DNA of 7,685 bases from Mollicutes bacterium (lineage in GTDB: Bacteria > Bacillota_I > Bacilli_A > Izemoplasmatales > Izemoplasmataceae). Below are positions 5,900 to 7,685 of the stretch, piece after piece (positions within the stretch are counted from its first letter, which is position 1; each line of letters starts with the position of its first letter). Location of the stretch: contig PWKX01000120.1 in NCBI GenBank assembly GCA_003559585.1, forward strand, positions 1 to 7,685, in the 5' to 3' direction. The notes under the pieces were generated by a model. The model made no database searches. It saw nothing but the letters and a program-made list of their open reading frames with translations, and was not told the DNA's origin. Made by a program: the position numbers and the translations under genes.

Positions 5900-7685
5900 A
5901 TGACACTTAAAAAAGGTATTATTTTGACTTCATTGCTTGTACTTGTTGTATTATACTTTGCGTTATTTAACATGCGTCCTACTCAAGTAGAAGATTTAGA
6001 CTTGATTGAATTTTCTGAAGAAGGCTTTGTGGATGCGACAGATTTAACCGATACAAATCGTTTGGTAGCAAGCAATGAACATTTTGAATTGTATTTAGAT
6101 CAAACCACGTCATATTTTAAAGTGGTTGATACACGCAACAATCAAGTTTGGGAATCTAACCCATCTGTACCAGACCCATGGGAATTAGATTTTACTAAAC
6201 CCATCACACAATCGGCGGTAAACCGTCAAAAATCAACCTTAGAAATCGCATACTATAACCAAGCAGGCTCACTAACTACGGTTAACAACTATAACCGCAG
6301 CATTTATCATGCTCAAACAATCTTAGACCCTGCAGGACAGCGGACCTTCTCAATTAAAGAGATTGATGGTGGCTTTCAAGTGTTATACAACATTGTTGAT
6401 CTAGAGATTGATTACCTACATTTTCCAAAATTCATCGATAAAGATGAATTAGAAGCAATGGACGATTATGACTTATTAACGTCTTTGGCTTATACAGGTT
6501 TTAATGAAGAATTTAACGCCTATGAAATCGTGAATTACGAAAACATGTCAAGGCTCATTAGAGGGCGCTTATATGATGTGTTTTATGAAAAATTAGATTA
6601 CACAAGAGAACGTGCGATTCAGGAAAATGAGTCGTATGGTTATATGGAACAAGAAGAACAATTTTCTTTTGATGTCGGTGTGCAAGTTTTGTTAACCGAT
6701 GAAGGTGTTAAAACCTCTGTGATTCATGATTCACTTCGTGAAACAGACGATGTACGATTAGGGCGTATTAGCCTTTATCCATTATTTGGAACAGCGGTCT
6801 CAGAACAAAATGGAGAAGCAACGGAAGGTAAAATTGTGGTGCCTGATGGCTCAGGGGCTGTGATTGAGTTTAACAACGGTAAAGTCTTACAAGATTCTTA
6901 TCGTCAACGTCTTTATGGCCGGGATCAAAGCTTATTGCCATTTCAAATGCCTGAACAACGTCAAAATATTCATATTCCCCTTTACGGTATGGTAAAAGGC
7001 GATGATGCAGCGTTTGCAGCAATCATCACCGAGGGTGATGGGATGGCAACGATTAACGCTGAGGTCTCAGGACGCACAGACTCTTACAACAAAGCCTACA
7101 CAACATTCCATTTAAGAGAAAGAGAAAGTGTCGTCATTGGAACGGGGTTTAATACCTATGGTGTTGACCTTTGGACCCGCGATATTGTCCGCACAGATTT
7201 TTCAGTTGATTACCGTTTGTTGGCGAATGAAGATGCCAGTTATGTTGGCATTGCCCATAGTTACCAGGATTATTTACAGCGTGTCTTAGGTTTAGAGCCG
7301 AGTGATTTTACACATAGCACAGTCATCACCGCTGAGTTTATTGGTGCTTATGACAAACGTGAGTTTTTCTTAGGGGTTCCTTATTATGCACTTGATACCA
7401 TGACAACCTTTGAACAAGCTGAACACATTGTTGCACAGCTTATGGACCGCGGTGTGACCAACATGAATGCGGTGTATTTAGGCGCGTTAAATGGTGGCAT
7501 CGATAACGAGTTAAACACCCGCGCAAACATTGAAGGTATTCTTGGTGGCGATGATGGGTATGCACGTTTAAATACGTATTTAGAAGACCATGGCATGCGT
7601 TTATACGCTGGGACTTCGTTTATGTCAACATCGTCTTATCATAAATTGTTTGATCAATACCGCTACACCGCAAGTCGGATTAGAG
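5900..7685 (+). CDS. DUF5696-family membrane-anchored extracytoplasmic protein (3' partial)
   Basis: The frame runs open from the ATG at 5900 to the window edge (595 codons), so the C-terminus is missing. Residues 5-24 are one hydrophobic segment (GIILTSLLVLVVLYFALF) after KK. With no cysteine lipobox and no clear AXA site, this suggests an uncleaved signal anchor with the rest outside the cell. The following region looks beta-rich (FELYLDQTTSYFKVVD, QVWESNP near 80). Family landmarks are FDVGVQVLLTDEGVKTSV, VVPDGSGAVIEFNNGK at 313-328 and GDDAAFAAIITEGDGMATI at 367-385, then SGRTDSYN at 390-397. From about 473 the pattern becomes beta-alpha: VITAEFIGAY, a helix, NAVYLGALNGG near 523-533, a helix, then GMRLYAGTSF at 565. 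This looks like the opening of a TIM-barrel of the glycoside-hydrolase-like kind. No catalytic pair can be assigned. The DUF5696 call rests on remembered motifs. A carbohydrate-related role is inferred from context. Confidence 0.82.
   Translation, partial: MTLKKGIILTSLLVLVVLYFALFNMRPTQVEDLDLIEFSEEGFVDATDLTDTNRLVASNEHFELYLDQTTSYFKVVDTRNNQVWESNPSVPDPWELDFTKPITQSAVNRQKSTLEIAYYNQAGSLTTVNNYNRSIYHAQTILDPAGQRTFSIKEIDGGFQVLYNIVDLEIDYLHFPKFIDKDELEAMDDYDLLTSLAYTGFNEEFNAYEIVNYENMSRLIRGRLYDVFYEKLDYTRERAIQENESYGYMEQEEQFSFDVGVQVLLTDEGVKTSVIHDSLRETDDVRLGRISLYPLFGTAVSEQNGEATEGKIVVPDGSGAVIEFNNGKVLQDSYRQRLYGRDQSLLPFQMPEQRQNIHIPLYGMVKGDDAAFAAIITEGDGMATINAEVSGRTDSYNKAYTTFHLRERESVVIGTGFNTYGVDLWTRDIVRTDFSVDYRLLANEDASYVGIAHSYQDYLQRVLGLEPSDFTHSTVITAEFIGAYDKREFFLGVPYYALDTMTTFEQAEHIVAQLMDRGVTNMNAVYLGALNGGIDNELNTRANIEGILGGDDGYARLNTYLEDHGMRLYAGTSFMSTSSYHKLFDQYRYTASRIR

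Noticed and set aside
5820..5900. Possible internal promoter before the DUF5696 gene (TTGATT at about 5825)
   Set aside because: No acceptable -10 box occurs at about 17 bases, and the stretch is ordinary coding sequence of the Yip1-family gene.
2565..7596. Minus-strand open frames at 2565-2756, 3413-3595, 5188-5373 and 7384-7596
   Set aside because: Each is an antisense shadow of a well-supported gene and encodes nothing resembling a known domain.
1..7685. UGA read as tryptophan, as in mycoplasmas
   Set aside because: All Trp positions seen use TGG, no TGA interrupts or is needed in any frame, and products end at sensible C-termini. None of the five visible stops is TGA (two TAG, three TAA), but five stops are too few to mean anything.

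Overview
The window reads as one uninterrupted plus-strand operon segment of six genes. It is cut at both ends: the first gene has lost its 5' end and the last its 3' end. Spacers are 2 to 12 bases, one gene pair overlaps by 11 bases, and no stretch over 12 bases is non-coding. I see no tRNA, rRNA, CRISPR array, insertion sequence, terminator or convincing internal promoter.

The organism looks like a low-GC Gram-positive lineage (Bacillota, or a free-living relative of the Mollicutes). GC is roughly 40%, judged from a few lines counted by eye. Nearly every gene has a strong AGGAGG-type ribosome binding site. Trp is written TGG and the standard code works throughout. The closest family resemblance I can recall for every product is to Paenibacillus-type sets of the same genes. 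That is family memory, not a search, and I cannot name a genus.

Layout: (1) bases 1-1943, the end of a large extracellular solute-binding protein whose sugar-binding domain (about 405 residues) is preceded by an unusual all-helical module and possibly a beta-sandwich; (2) and (3) 1954-2886 and 2889-3773, the two membrane permeases of a CUT1-type carbohydrate ABC importer, each with its EAA loop; (4) 3781-5256, a secreted, membrane-tethered six-bladed beta-propeller followed by TPR-like helices and a C-terminal membrane anchor; (5) 5246-5887, a five-segment Yip1-family membrane protein; (6) 5900 to the window end, a signal-anchored DUF5696 protein with the start of what looks like a TIM-barrel.

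Genes 1-3 make a binding-protein-dependent importer for an unidentified, probably oligosaccharide, ligand. No ATPase gene is present, so a shared MsmX-type ATPase probably energises it. Genes 4-6 are the unexplained part. They are three membrane-associated proteins, two with large domains predicted outside the cell, translationally coupled to the importer. Together they suggest a surface-assembled glycan capture, processing and import complex with no assigned substrate. This is the strongest candidate for an undescribed system here. Its novelty cannot be judged from the sequence alone.
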